NCBI RefSeq assembly: GCF_042652785.1
Contig: NZ_JBHSHD010000005.1
Coordinates: 310,001-374,000 of the forward strand
Length of the DNA stretch: 64,000 nt
From: Dokdonella_A ginsengisoli
Lineage (GTDB): Bacteria; Pseudomonadota; Gammaproteobacteria; Xanthomonadales; Rhodanobacteraceae
Direction of reading: 5' to 3'
Shown here: positions 1 through 8,703 of the stretch, one piece after another
Layout of the letters: the number at the start of each line of letters is the position of its first letter
How positions within the stretch are numbered: the first letter of the stretch is position 1
Notes under the pieces: generated by a model
What the model was told of the DNA's origin: nothing
The model's database searches: none
The model's input: only the letters and a program-made list of their open reading frames with translations
Program-made: the position numbers and the translations under genes

Positions 1-20
1 ATGCCCGCGTTCGCGGGCAT
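1..20. repeat. Short perfect palindrome (REP-like hairpin)
   Basis: Arms ATGCCCGCG and CGCGGGCAT flank a TT centre, giving a near-continuous GC-rich stem. It lies beyond the 3' end of the minus-strand fadE gene (stop at 120), so it could be an extragenic palindrome or part of a terminator; there is no clear T-run. Similar CCCGC/GCGGG hairpins recur at 6383, 37019 and 58023. Confidence 0.5.
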
Positions 21-119
21 GACGCCTGCGTGGCGGGTTGCTCGGCGCGTTCCCAAGCGTAGCGCCTTGGCATACCGAGCGTGTTGCCCCGGCGTGGTGT
101 CCGGCACGGTGCACCGTCC

Positions 120-2537
120 TCAATGCAGCGTCTTGTAGACGTCCGGCTCGAACGCGTCCACCGCGATGACCTCGTCGCGCGCATCGCGCGCCTCGTTGAG
201 CAGGTCGTATTCGGCGCCGCTGATGACGCCGGCGGCGGCGCCGAGGTCGTCGAGCAGGTAGCCGGGTGCGCGGTCGAGCACGCCGGCGCGCACCGCGTCG
301 CGCAGCTTGGTCTCGATCGGGATCGCGCGCACGGCCTTGTCCAGCGCGGCTTCGAGCGCGCCGAGGCCGGGTTCGCCCGGCGGCGGCACGAACACGTCGG
401 CGGTCAGCGTGCGGCGCGCCTCGCGGTCTTCGAGGATGTCGCGCGCGACTTCGGCGCCGAGGCGGTCCGACGGCGGCCGGAAGCGCGCGCCGAGCGGGAA
501 GATCGCCACCTTCATCGGCACGGCGACCCAGCGCACGGGCAGGTTGTCGAGCACGCCGAGCAGCGCGTCCTGGATGCGGTACAGGCACAGCTCGACCGAC
601 CAGCGCACCAGCGCGTAGTTCGGGCGCGTTTTCGGCTCGTCGTGGTAGCGCTTCAGCGCGCAGCTGGCGAGGTACAGATAGGCGAGCGCGTCGGCGAGCC
701 GGCCCGACAGCTTCTCGCGCCGCTTCAGTGAGCCGCCGAGCGTGCCCATCGCTGTATCGGACAGGATCGTGAAGGCGGCCGAGAAGCGCGACAGGTGCTG
801 GTAGTAGCGCCGCGTGTCGGGCGTGTCCGGCGCCTCGGCCAGCCGCGCGCCGGTCCAGGCCAGCAGCTTGGCGCGCGTGGCGCGGGTGACGAACAGGTTC
901 ACGTGCCCGAACAGGGCGCGGTCGAACGCGTCGAGATCGTCGGCGGCGACTGCCTCGATCTCCTTCTGTACGAACGGGTGGCAGCGGATCGCGCCCTGGC
1001 CGTAGACGATCATCGTGCGCGTGAGGATGTTCGCGCCCTCGACCGTGATGCCGATCGGCACCGCGTCCCAGGCGCGCGCGAGCGCGTTGCGCGGGCCGCG
1101 CTGGATCGCGCTGCCGGCGCGGATGTCCATAGCGTCGGCGATCACCTGGCGCATGCTGTCGGTGAGGTACGCCTTGCAGATGTTGCCGATCACCGCCGGC
1201 TTCTCGCCGGCGTCGAGCGCGCCGCAGGTGAGGTTGCGCGCCGAAGTCATCAGGTAGGTCAGCCCGGCGATGCGCGCGAGCGGTTCCTCGATGCCTTCGA
1301 AGCGGCCGATCGGCGTGTCGAACTGCTCGCGCACGGTGGCATAGGCACCGCAGATGCGCGTGGCGAGCTGCGCCGCGCCGATCGACAGCGCAGGCAGCGA
1401 GATCGAGCGCCCGGCGGCGAGCGATTCCATCAGCATGCGCCAGCCGCGGCCGATCTGCTCGCGGCCGCCGACGACGGCCTCGTCGAGCGGCACGAACACG
1501 TCCTTGCCCACGATCGGGCCGTTCATGAACGGCACGCCCATCGGATCGTGGCGCAGGCCGATCTCGATGCCGGGTGTGGCGCGCGGGATCAGCGCGCAGG
1601 TGATGCCGCGGTCGACGCGGTCGCCGATCAGCTTCTGCGGATCCTTCAGGCGGAAGGCGAGGCCGATCAGGCTCGCCACCGGTGCCAGCGTGATGTAGCG
1701 CTTCTTCCAGTTCAGGCGCAGGCCGAGCACCTCGACGCCGTCGATCATGCGTTTTTCGACGATGCCTTCGGACTGCGTCGCCGCGGCGTCCGAGCCGGCC
1801 TCCGGACCGGTCAGCGCGAAGCACGGGATCTCCTCGCCGCGTGCGAGGCGGCCGAGGTATTTCTGCTTCTGTTCGTCGGTGCCGTAGTGCAGCAGCAGCT
1901 CGCCGGGGCCGAGCGAGTTCGGCACCATCACGGTGACTGCGGCGGTGACCGAACGGCTGGCGATGCGCGTGACCACGCGCGAATGCGCCAGCGCCGAGAA
2001 GCCCAGCCCGCCGTGTTCCTTCGGGATGATCATGCCGAGGAAGCGTTCGCGCTTGATGAAGTCCCAGATCTCCGGCGGCAGGTCGCGCTGCTGGTAGACC
2101 TCCCAGTCGCTGAGGCGGCGGCACAGTTCCTCGACCGGACCGTCGAGGAAGGCCTGCTCCTCGGCATCGAGCGCGCGCGGCTGGAAGGCGAGCAGCTTGT
2201 TCCACTCCGGCATGCCGCCGAACAGGTCGCCGTCCCACCAGACCGTGCCGGCCTCCAGCGCGATGCGTTCGGTGTCACCCAGGCGCGGCAGCACCCTGGC
2301 GAACTTCGGCATCACCCAGCGCGAGACGAGTGCGCGTCGCAGCGGCGGCAGGCCGAACACGGCGGCGAGTGCGACGAGCACGATCGTCGTGATGGCGAAC
2401 AGGTTCGGCGATTGGACGCCGGCGATGCGCCAGCCGAGCAGCCACACGCCGGCCGCCGCCACCCAGGCGAGGAAACCCAGTCCGCGGAAGGCGAGTGCCG
2501 CGAAGGCGAGCAGGGCAAGGAGGAAGGTGATCAGCAT
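120..2537 (-). CDS. fadE: FadE-type acyl-CoA dehydrogenase
   Basis: 805 residues, close to the 814 of E. coli FadE, which catalyses the first FAD-dependent dehydrogenation of acyl-CoA in beta-oxidation. The first ~75 residues contain hydrophobic membrane segments (it begins MLITFLLALLAFAALAF), typical of the long FadE form. The dehydrogenase core follows, with conserved stretches such as FALTGPEAGSDAAATQ and a long FadE-specific C-terminal part. The ATG at 2537 has a GGAG ribosome site 7 nt upstream; the open frame continues upstream, but that part is not FadE-like. It is divergent from the exported M23 peptidase, with about 210 bp between them. No fadB/fadA partner is in the window. Confidence 0.93.
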   Translation of the reverse strand: MLITFLLALLAFAALAFRGLGFLAWVAAAGVWLLGWRIAGVQSPNLFAITTIVLVALAAVFGLPPLRRALVSRWVMPKFARVLPRLGDTERIALEAGTVWWDGDLFGGMPEWNKLLAFQPRALDAEEQAFLDGPVEELCRRLSDWEVYQQRDLPPEIWDFIKRERFLGMIIPKEHGGLGFSALAHSRVVTRIASRSVTAAVTVMVPNSLGPGELLLHYGTDEQKQKYLGRLARGEEIPCFALTGPEAGSDAAATQSEGIVEKRMIDGVEVLGLRLNWKKRYITLAPVASLIGLAFRLKDPQKLIGDRVDRGITCALIPRATPGIEIGLRHDPMGVPFMNGPIVGKDVFVPLDEAVVGGREQIGRGWRMLMESLAAGRSISLPALSIGAAQLATRICGAYATVREQFDTPIGRFEGIEEPLARIAGLTYLMTSARNLTCGALDAGEKPAVIGNICKAYLTDSMRQVIADAMDIRAGSAIQRGPRNALARAWDAVPIGITVEGANILTRTMIVYGQGAIRCHPFVQKEIEAVAADDLDAFDRALFGHVNLFVTRATRAKLLAWTGARLAEAPDTPDTRRYYQHLSRFSAAFTILSDTAMGTLGGSLKRREKLSGRLADALAYLYLASCALKRYHDEPKTRPNYALVRWSVELCLYRIQDALLGVLDNLPVRWVAVPMKVAIFPLGARFRPPSDRLGAEVARDILEDREARRTLTADVFVPPPGEPGLGALEAALDKAVRAIPIETKLRDAVRAGVLDRAPGYLLDDLGAAAGVISGAEYDLLNEARDARDEVIAVDAFEPDVYKTLH

Positions 2538-2746
2538 CTGCGGCTCCGTTTGTCGTCCCGGTGCGGGACCGGATCGGGCAGGATGCCGAAGCGAACATTC
2601 GCGCAGCGAATAGCCCGAAGGGCAATCTGCAGAACCCGATTGTCGTCCAGTTCTCTCGCGATCTTCAATCCGCATCGTCGACTTCCGTGGCGCGTGAACG
2701 CAGGCAGAATGACGCTGACGCTTCCGCACGCCGCCCGGGAAATCGC

Positions 2747-3895
2747 ATGCCTCGTCCGTCGCTCCGCATCCTTCTCGCATTTCTCGCGCTGGTTCCGCTC
2801 CTCGCATCGGCGCAGCGCGACGCGCGCCAGTCCTTCGATCTCGCCGTACTTTCGGCACCGACACCGGTCGACATCGACGGCAGGTCGCGCCTGGTCTACG
2901 AACTGCATCTGACGAATTTCGCCGCCGAGCCGCTGCGGCTCGTTCGCGTCGAGGCGATCGACGATGCGCGACCGGCATCGCTGCAGGCGCTCGCCGGCGA
3001 TGCGCTCGCCTCCGCGCTCGGCCGTCCCGGCCTGGACAAGGGCGCGGACAGGTCGGTGATCGCGCCGGGCATGCGCGCCGTCGTCTATCTCGACGTCGCG
3101 ATCGGGCAGACGCTGCCGTCCGCGTTGCGGCATCGCGTCGAATTCGTTGCGGCGAACGGCGGATCGCCATCGCGCGTGGAAGGCGGGCAGGTGGCGCCGA
3201 AGCCGCCCGCTGCGCTGGCGCTGGGTCCGCCGCTGCGCGGCGGGCCGTGGATCGCGATCTACAGCGCCGAATGGGAACGCGGCCATCGCCGCGTGACCTA
3301 CGCTGTCGACGGGCGCGTGCGCATCCCCGGGCGCCATGCGATCGACTGGGTGCGCATCGACGAGAACGGCCAGTCGTTTGCCGGCGACGGTCAGGTCAAG
3401 CGGAACTGGTTCGGCTACGGTGCCGACGTGCTGGCCGTCGCCGACGCCACCGTCGCCGCCGTGCGCGACGACGTGGCGGAACCGTCCGCGGTATCGGCCG
3501 GCAATCCGCGCGTGGCGATCGGCGACGCCAGCGGCAACTACGTCGCGCTGGCGCTCGCGGACGGCCGCCACGTGGTGTACGAACACCTGCGGCCCGGCAG
3601 CATCCGGGTGCGGCGCGGCGATCGCGTGCGCCGGGGCGAGGCGATCGCCGCGCTCGGCTACACCGGCGAATCGACCGGCCCGCATCTGCACTTCCACGTC
3701 GCCGACGCCGGCCTGCCGCTGGCGGCGGAAGGATTGCCCTACGCGCTCGAAGGCGGCCGCACGCTCGGCGCGTACCGCTCGTTCGACGCCTACTCGCAGG
3801 GCGGGCCGTGGACGCCGGCGGCGGCCGCGCCGACGCCGGCGCGCGGCTTTCCGGTGCCGTTCGCGGTGCTCGAGTTTCCGCCCGCACCGCGCTGA
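2747..3895 (+). CDS. Exported M23-family metallopeptidase (LytM-type)
   Basis: 382 residues. The chosen ATG gives a clean signal peptide (MPRPSLRILLAFLALVPLLASA); the upstream in-frame extension does not resemble a leader. The C-terminal half is an M23 endopeptidase domain: HAID in the first zinc-ligand region, a glycine-rich beta core (GYGADVLAVADATV) and the signature HLHFH in GPHLHFH. M23 enzymes cut peptidoglycan cross-bridges or act as amidase activators; the first motif is H-x-x-D rather than the common H-x-G-x-D, so activity is likely but not certain. The N-terminal half is a beta-rich domain I do not recognise. Expected location is the periplasm or outside the cell. Confidence 0.85.
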   Translation: MPRPSLRILLAFLALVPLLASAQRDARQSFDLAVLSAPTPVDIDGRSRLVYELHLTNFAAEPLRLVRVEAIDDARPASLQALAGDALASALGRPGLDKGADRSVIAPGMRAVVYLDVAIGQTLPSALRHRVEFVAANGGSPSRVEGGQVAPKPPAALALGPPLRGGPWIAIYSAEWERGHRRVTYAVDGRVRIPGRHAIDWVRIDENGQSFAGDGQVKRNWFGYGADVLAVADATVAAVRDDVAEPSAVSAGNPRVAIGDASGNYVALALADGRHVVYEHLRPGSIRVRRGDRVRRGEAIAALGYTGESTGPHLHFHVADAGLPLAAEGLPYALEGGRTLGAYRSFDAYSQGGPWTPAAAAPTPARGFPVPFAVLEFPPAPR

Positions 3896-3944
3896 GGACG
3901 GCGCCGTTCGCCGCTAAACTTGGCGCAACCCAGAGGAGATCGGC

Positions 3945-4745
3945 ATGAAGGAAAAGAAGGACATCGTCGACAACTGGCTGCCGCGCTACACCGGTTCGCC
4001 GCTGGAGGCGTTCGGCGAACACGTCCTGCTGACCAATTTCGGGCACTACGTGGAGCTGTTCGCACAGTGGCACGACGTGCCGGTGCAGGGCCGCGACCGG
4101 CCGATGCCGAACGCGACCGCCGACGGCATCACGATGATCAACTTTGGCATGGGCAGCCCGAACGCGGCGACGGTGATGGACCTGCTGTCGGCGATCGGCC
4201 CGAAGGCCGCGCTGTTCCTCGGCAAGTGCGGCGGCCTGAAGAAGAAGAACCAGCTCGGCGACCTCGTGCTGCCGATCGCGGCGATCCGCGGCGAAGGCAC
4301 TTCCAACGACTACCTGCTGCCGGAAGTTCCGGCGCTGCCGGCGTTCCAGCTGCAGCGCGCGGTGTCGACGATGATCCGCGACCTCGGCCACGACTACTGG
4401 ACCGGCACCGTCTACACGACGAACCGCCGCGTGTGGGAGCACGACACGGCGTTCAAGGACTACCTGCGCAAGACGCGCTGCATGGCCATCGACATGGAAA
4501 CCGCCACCGTGTTCGCCGCCGGCTTCGCCAACCACATCCCGACCGGCGCGCTGCTGCTGGTTTCCGACCAGCCGATGATTCCCGAAGGCGTCAAGACCGA
4601 GGCCAGCGACCGCGCGATCACGGCGAATTTCGTCGAGGCGCACATCCGCGTCGGCATCGAGGCACTCAAGCTGGTGCGCCGCAACGGACGCAGCGTGAAG
4701 CATCTGCGTTTCGAGGAAGAGATCGAGCGCGAAGACGCGCCATGA
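3945..4745 (+). CDS. amn: AMP nucleosidase (short form)
   Basis: 266 residues with the nucleoside phosphorylase/nucleosidase fold. Motifs include TMINFGMGSPNAATVMDLL, FLGKCGGLKKKNQLGDLVLP and the substrate-binding MAIDMETATVFAAGF, with DQP near the end. The enzyme hydrolyses AMP to adenine and ribose 5-phosphate. This is the shorter nucleosidase-only form, without the N-terminal domain of the E. coli enzyme. An AGAGGAG ribosome site lies about 8 nt before the ATG. It is convergent with apt, which performs the reverse salvage from adenine and PRPP, so the two genes together set the adenine/AMP balance. Confidence 0.92.
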   Translation: MKEKKDIVDNWLPRYTGSPLEAFGEHVLLTNFGHYVELFAQWHDVPVQGRDRPMPNATADGITMINFGMGSPNAATVMDLLSAIGPKAALFLGKCGGLKKKNQLGDLVLPIAAIRGEGTSNDYLLPEVPALPAFQLQRAVSTMIRDLGHDYWTGTVYTTNRRVWEHDTAFKDYLRKTRCMAIDMETATVFAAGFANHIPTGALLLVSDQPMIPEGVKTEASDRAITANFVEAHIRVGIEALKLVRRNGRSVKHLRFEEEIEREDAP

Positions 4746-4812
4746 ACCGGCGTCACCTCGTCCGCTGGCGGATGAGCGGCGGGGCCCGCCGGCGCGGCCC
4801 GGTGAGGTTCCG

Positions 4813-5367
4813 TCAGTAGCGCAGCAGCGCGTGCAGTGGCAGGCCGCCGCCCCAGCGCGCGCGGCCCGGCAGCGCGCCCAGTTCGATCAGCACGCCGGCG
4901 CCGACAGGGTGCATGCCGGCCTTCTCGACCAGCGAGCGCGCGGCGGCGAGCGTGCCGCCGGTGGCGAGTACGTCGTCGACGATCAGCACGCGTTCGCCAT
5001 CGTGCGGCGCGTCGGCGCGCATCTCCAGGGCGTCGCTGCCGTATTCGAGCTGGTACTGCGCCGACACGACCGGCGGCGGCAGCTTGCCCGGCTTGCGCAG
5101 CGGCACGAAGCCGCTGCGCAGGCGGTCGGCCAGCGCAGCGCCGAAGATGAAGCCGCGCGACTCGATTCCGCACACCACCTGCACACCGGCGTCGCGCCAG
5201 GGCTCGGCGAGCAGGTCGATGCAGTGTGCGAAGCCGTCTGCATCGGCCAGCAGCGGCGTGATGTCGCGGAACGTGACGCCCGATTGCGGGAAATCCGGCA
5301 CCGCGCGGATCAGCTCGAACAGGCGCCGCGTCACTTCCGCGGCAGCGCCGTTTCCTGCGGACGCCAT
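4813..5367 (-). CDS. apt: Adenine phosphoribosyltransferase
   Basis: 184 residues. It contains the PRPP-binding loop VLIVDDVLATGGT, the N-terminal motif FPQSGVTFRDITPLL and GIESRGFIFGAALA, all characteristic of APT, which makes AMP from adenine and PRPP in the cytoplasm. The ATG at 5367 sits one base after the stop of the upstream glutaredoxin gene, so the two are almost certainly co-transcribed and translationally coupled. The C-terminal stretch GALPGRARWGG is also typical. Confidence 0.95.
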   Translation of the reverse strand: MASAGNGAAAEVTRRLFELIRAVPDFPQSGVTFRDITPLLADADGFAHCIDLLAEPWRDAGVQVVCGIESRGFIFGAALADRLRSGFVPLRKPGKLPPPVVSAQYQLEYGSDALEMRADAPHDGERVLIVDDVLATGGTLAAARSLVEKAGMHPVGAGVLIELGALPGRARWGGGLPLHALLRY

Positions 5368-5368
5368 C

Positions 5369-6292
5369 TCAGTAGCGCGCGAGCGTGGGATCGACTTCGC
5401 GCGCCCAGGCGTCGATGCCGCCTTCGACGTTCCACAGGTGGGTGAAGCCGTGTTCGCGGAAATGCTCGGCGGCGTTGCGGCTGGAGATGCCGTGGTGGCA
5501 GATGAAGGCCAGCGGCGTGTCCTTCGGCAGCGCGGTCAGGCGTGCGTGCGTTTCCGGGGTCAGCACGTCGGCGGCGTCGACCCGGGCGATCGCGCGTTCG
5601 TGTTCGGGGCGTACGTCGATCAGCGTGATGTCGCCGGCATCCAGGCGCTGCTTGAGCGTCTGCACGTTCATCGACTTCAGTACCTGCGGCGCCTGTGGCA
5701 GGAAGATCGCCAGGCCTTCGCCGTGCGGCGTGCGCGTCCAGTCGATCGTCGCGCCGCGCGCACGCTGTGCGCTGGCGACGTCGAAGTGGATCTCCAGGCC
5801 GTTGGCGTCGACGACGATGTCGTTGGCACCGGCTTCGCGCAGCTGGAACTGCGGATTGAAGCGGCCGTCGACGACCAGGAACAGCTTCATCTCGCCGGCG
5901 TCGGCCAGCGCGCCGCGGATGCGTTCCACGGCGGTGTCGGAAATCGTCAGCGTCGGCGGAGTACGGTCGGGGGCGGCGACGCCGAGCACGCCGTGCAGTT
6001 CGCCGGAGTCGAACATCGACTGGATGATGTCCGAGCCGCCGACCAGCTCGCCGCCGACGTAGAGCTGCGGAATCGTCGGCCACTGCCCGAATTCCTTGAT
6101 GCCGGCGCGGATTTCCTCGTCGGCGAGCACGTCGACGGTCGCGTAGTCGTCGAGCAGGGTGTTCAGGCGGTCCGTGGCGACGGCGGAGAAGCCGCACTGC
6201 GGGGCGTGGCGCGAGCCTTTCATGAACAGGACGACGCGGTGGCTGGCGAGCAGCGCTTCGATGCGCGCGCGCGTGGCGGGAGTGAGCGACAT
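5369..6292 (-). CDS. Three-domain monothiol glutaredoxin (CGFS) with rhodanese domain
   Basis: 307 residues. Residues 1-105 are a Grx4-type monothiol glutaredoxin with the CGFS active site (Cys33), WPTIPQLYVGGELVGG and GGSDI. Residues ~115-205 resemble an A-type Fe-S carrier (IscA/ErpA) fold, but this stretch has no cysteine at all, so it cannot ligate a cluster in the usual way. Residues ~210-307 are a rhodanese domain with a cysteine in ICHHGISS (about residue 264). CGFS glutaredoxins carry and transfer [2Fe-2S] clusters; the rhodanese part may handle sulfane sulfur or be structural. It is followed by apt after a single base. Confidence 0.88.
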   Translation of the reverse strand: MSLTPATRARIEALLASHRVVLFMKGSRHAPQCGFSAVATDRLNTLLDDYATVDVLADEEIRAGIKEFGQWPTIPQLYVGGELVGGSDIIQSMFDSGELHGVLGVAAPDRTPPTLTISDTAVERIRGALADAGEMKLFLVVDGRFNPQFQLREAGANDIVVDANGLEIHFDVASAQRARGATIDWTRTPHGEGLAIFLPQAPQVLKSMNVQTLKQRLDAGDITLIDVRPEHERAIARVDAADVLTPETHARLTALPKDTPLAFICHHGISSRNAAEHFREHGFTHLWNVEGGIDAWAREVDPTLARY

Positions 6293-6382
6293 GAGGGGTT
6301 CCGGACCGGGAAAAACGCGCATGATACGCCGCGTGCGCAAGCCGTGCCGGGGGCCGGCGCAGCGGCGGCCCTTGCCGACGTC

Positions 6383-6402
6383 ACGCCCGCGAAAGCGGGC
6401 GT
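6383..6402. repeat. GNRA-capped hairpin in a repeat-rich intergenic stretch
   Basis: ACGCCCGC-GAAA-GCGGGCGT is a perfect 8-bp stem closed by a GAAA tetraloop. A second, looser hairpin (CCCGCGAAACGGG) lies about 50 bp downstream. The element sits in the 236-bp gap between the glutaredoxin and phosphoesterase genes and belongs to the same family as the repeats at 1 and 37019. No T-run follows on either strand, which favours a REP-like element over a terminator. Confidence 0.55.
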
Positions 6403-6528
6403 CCATCGCAGGTCTGTCCGGACGACGATCCGCGACCCGCGAAACGGGCGGCATCGCAGCGGATCCGCGCGGGTGTCCGCTGCTGGACCCCGCCTGAGCC
6501 GCAGGCAGGACGGCGTCCCGGGAAGCGC

Positions 6529-7332
6529 CTAGGCGGCCGCCGGCAGCGCCTCCGGCGCCGGCATCTCGGCCCGGCACAGCGCGATCGAATGGCGCCGCTC
6601 GGTCCAGTGCAGCAGCTCCAGCGCGCCATCGTGGTGCTCGACGAGGGTGGTGCAGTGCTCGACCCAGTCGCCGTCGTTGACGTAGAGCACGCCGTCGCGG
6701 TCGCGGATGCGGCCGTAGTGGATGTGGCCGCAGATGTGGCCGTCGAAGCCGGCGCGGCGCGCGTCCTCGGCGACGCGCTCCTCGAAGTCCTCGATGAAGC
6801 GCCGCGCGCGGCCGACCGCCTGCTTGATGCGGATCGACAGCGGCACGTAGCCGAGGCCGAAGCGCCGGCGCAGCCGGTTGAAGCGCCGGCTGACCGAGCA
6901 GATGAAGCCCTGCAGCGCGTCGCCGAGCTTGAGCAGCCAGGCCGGCGCGTCGTGGCCGTCGTCGAATTCGTCGCCGTGGCTGACGCGGTAGCGGCGCCCG
7001 TCGGCCGCGACGTGCACCGCGTTCAGCGCGATCTCGATGCCGCCCAGGCGCTGTCCGGCGAAGCGGCGCATCGCCGCGTCGTGGTTGCCCGGAATGTAGA
7101 CGACGCGGGTACCGCGCCCGGCGATGGCGAAGATCTCGGCGAGCACGGCACCGTGCCGGTCGTGCCAGTACGGGCGCTTCTCCATGTTCTCCAGATCGAC
7201 GATGTCGCCGACGAGGTACAGCCGCTCGCAGTGCATCGAGCGCAGGAAGTCGAGCAGGTAGTCGGCCTGGCAGTCGGCCAGGCCGAGATGGACGTCCGAG
7301 ATGAAAACGCTGCGAAACAGGGCTCGCGTCAT
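6529..7332 (-). CDS. plcP: LpxH-like metallophosphoesterase, candidate intracellular phospholipase C (PlcP)
   Basis: 267 residues with the full calcineurin-like metal-site set: SDVHLG, VGDIVD, GNHD, SHGDEFD and GHIHYG. It belongs to the UDP-2,3-diacylglucosamine hydrolase-like group (COG2908). In Sinorhizobium, PlcP of this group cleaves phosphatidylcholine and phosphatidylethanolamine to diacylglycerol during phosphate starvation. Its divergent position beside btaA-btaB, which need diacylglycerol, makes PlcP the better reading than true LpxH; the two cannot be separated by motif alone. The ATG at 7332 has GGAG 7 nt upstream; a GTG one codon earlier is also possible. Confidence 0.75.
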   Translation of the reverse strand: MTRALFRSVFISDVHLGLADCQADYLLDFLRSMHCERLYLVGDIVDLENMEKRPYWHDRHGAVLAEIFAIAGRGTRVVYIPGNHDAAMRRFAGQRLGGIEIALNAVHVAADGRRYRVSHGDEFDDGHDAPAWLLKLGDALQGFICSVSRRFNRLRRRFGLGYVPLSIRIKQAVGRARRFIEDFEERVAEDARRAGFDGHICGHIHYGRIRDRDGVLYVNDGDWVEHCTTLVEHHDGALELLHWTERRHSIALCRAEMPAPEALPAAA

Positions 7333-7509
7333 CACGCGTCTCCGCAGGGAACCCTCGCAAGCCTAGGAATTTCCGATCGCGATAGCGTTGCCGCGGCGTT
7401 GCAGGGAGGTGACATCGGCACCGCCCCCGGCGCAGACCCATGCAATACGCACGTCATTTCGGCGAGCTAGCGTCGACCGATATTCGACGACTCCAGCGAA
7501 GCCAGTCCG

Positions 7510-8703
7510 ATGTCGACTCCGAATCTGCGCGACAAGCTCGACCAGAAGATCTTCGACGCGATCTATTCGCGCAGCCTCGTCTACAACACCTGCTGGGAAG
7601 ATCCGGCGGTGGACCGCAAGGCGCTGGCGCTGGGTGCGGACGACAGCGTGCTGGTCATCACCAGCGCCGGCTGCAACGCGCTGGACTACGCGCTGGAGGG
7701 ACCGCGCGTGATCCACGCGGTCGACGCCAATCCGCGCCAGAACGCCCTGCTCGAATTGAAGATCGCCGGCATCCGCAAGCTCGGCTTCGACGACTACTTC
7801 GCGATCTTCGGCGAAGGCTTCCACGCGCGCTTCGCCGAGCTGTACCGCGTGCACCTGCGCGCCGAGCTGTCGCCGTTCGCGCAGGAATGGTGGGACAAGC
7901 ACGCGAACTGGTTCACCAGCCGGCGCGGCAGCTTCTATTTCCACGGCCTGTCCGGCCTGGTCGCGCGCGGCGTGCGCGCCTACTTCGCCACTCGGCCGCG
8001 CCTGCGCGTGGCGATGAACGACCTGCTCGGCGCGCGCAACGTCGCCGAGCAGCAGGCGATCTACGACGCGCGCATCGCCCCGCAGCTGTGGAGCAAGCCG
8101 GTCAACTGGGTCATCTCGCGGCAGTTCGTCATGAGCCTGCTCGGCGTGCCGTACCCGCAGCGCAAGCTGGTCGAGGCGCAGCACGACGGCGGCGTGTCCG
8201 GTTTCATCCGCCACGCGGTGCAGTACGTGTTCCGTCAGCTGCCGCTGGCCGACAACTATTTCTGGCACGTCTACATGACCGGCCGCTACCGCCGCGACTG
8301 CTGCCCGGAATATCTGAAGGAAGCGAACTTCGAGCGCCTGAAGAACGGCCTGGTCGATCGCATCGTGCCGCACACGACCACGGTGACCGAATTCCTGCTC
8401 GAACACGACGAGCCGGTCTCGCGCTTCGTCCTGCTCGACCACATGGACTGGATGAGTTCCTATCATCCCGAAGCGCTGGTCGAGGAATGGGAGGCGATCC
8501 GCCTGCGTGCGGCGCCCGGTGCGCGCATCCTGATGCGCAGCGCGCAGGCACGGCCGGCCTATCTCGACGCGATCCGCATCGGACCGCAGCAGCAGCGCCT
8601 GCGCGAGGCGTTCCGCTTCATGGACGACGTCGCCGACGCGCTGCAGTCGCAGGATCGCGTGCACACCTACGCCGGATTCGTGATCGCCGATGTCCCGGCT
8701 TGA
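7510..8703 (+). CDS. btaA: Diacylglycerol 3-amino-3-carboxypropyltransferase (BtaA, DUF3419)
   Basis: 397 residues of the DUF3419/BtaA family. Recognisable blocks are SLVYNTCWEDPAVDRKAL near the N-terminus, a SAM-binding region ITSAGCNALDYAL followed by VDANPRQNALLELK, and LDHMDWMSS in the C-terminal third. BtaA moves the 3-amino-3-carboxypropyl group of S-adenosylmethionine to diacylglycerol, giving diacylglyceryl-homoserine. The stop overlaps the start of btaB by 14 bp, so the pair is co-translated. There is no strong ribosome site before the ATG. I looked for a Pho box in the 177 bp shared with plcP and saw no convincing one. Confidence 0.9.
   Translation: MSTPNLRDKLDQKIFDAIYSRSLVYNTCWEDPAVDRKALALGADDSVLVITSAGCNALDYALEGPRVIHAVDANPRQNALLELKIAGIRKLGFDDYFAIFGEGFHARFAELYRVHLRAELSPFAQEWWDKHANWFTSRRGSFYFHGLSGLVARGVRAYFATRPRLRVAMNDLLGARNVAEQQAIYDARIAPQLWSKPVNWVISRQFVMSLLGVPYPQRKLVEAQHDGGVSGFIRHAVQYVFRQLPLADNYFWHVYMTGRYRRDCCPEYLKEANFERLKNGLVDRIVPHTTTVTEFLLEHDEPVSRFVLLDHMDWMSSYHPEALVEEWEAIRLRAAPGARILMRSAQARPAYLDAIRIGPQQQRLREAFRFMDDVADALQSQDRVHTYAGFVIADVPA

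Noticed and set aside
795..2912. 705-residue open frame on the plus strand
   Set aside because: Antisense shadow of fadE; Arg/Ala/Asp-rich low-complexity protein caused by third-position GC bias, without family motifs.
7333..7509. Pho box in the plcP-btaA intergenic region
   Set aside because: Only single half-site-like GTCAT strings; no pair with 11-bp spacing was found by eye.
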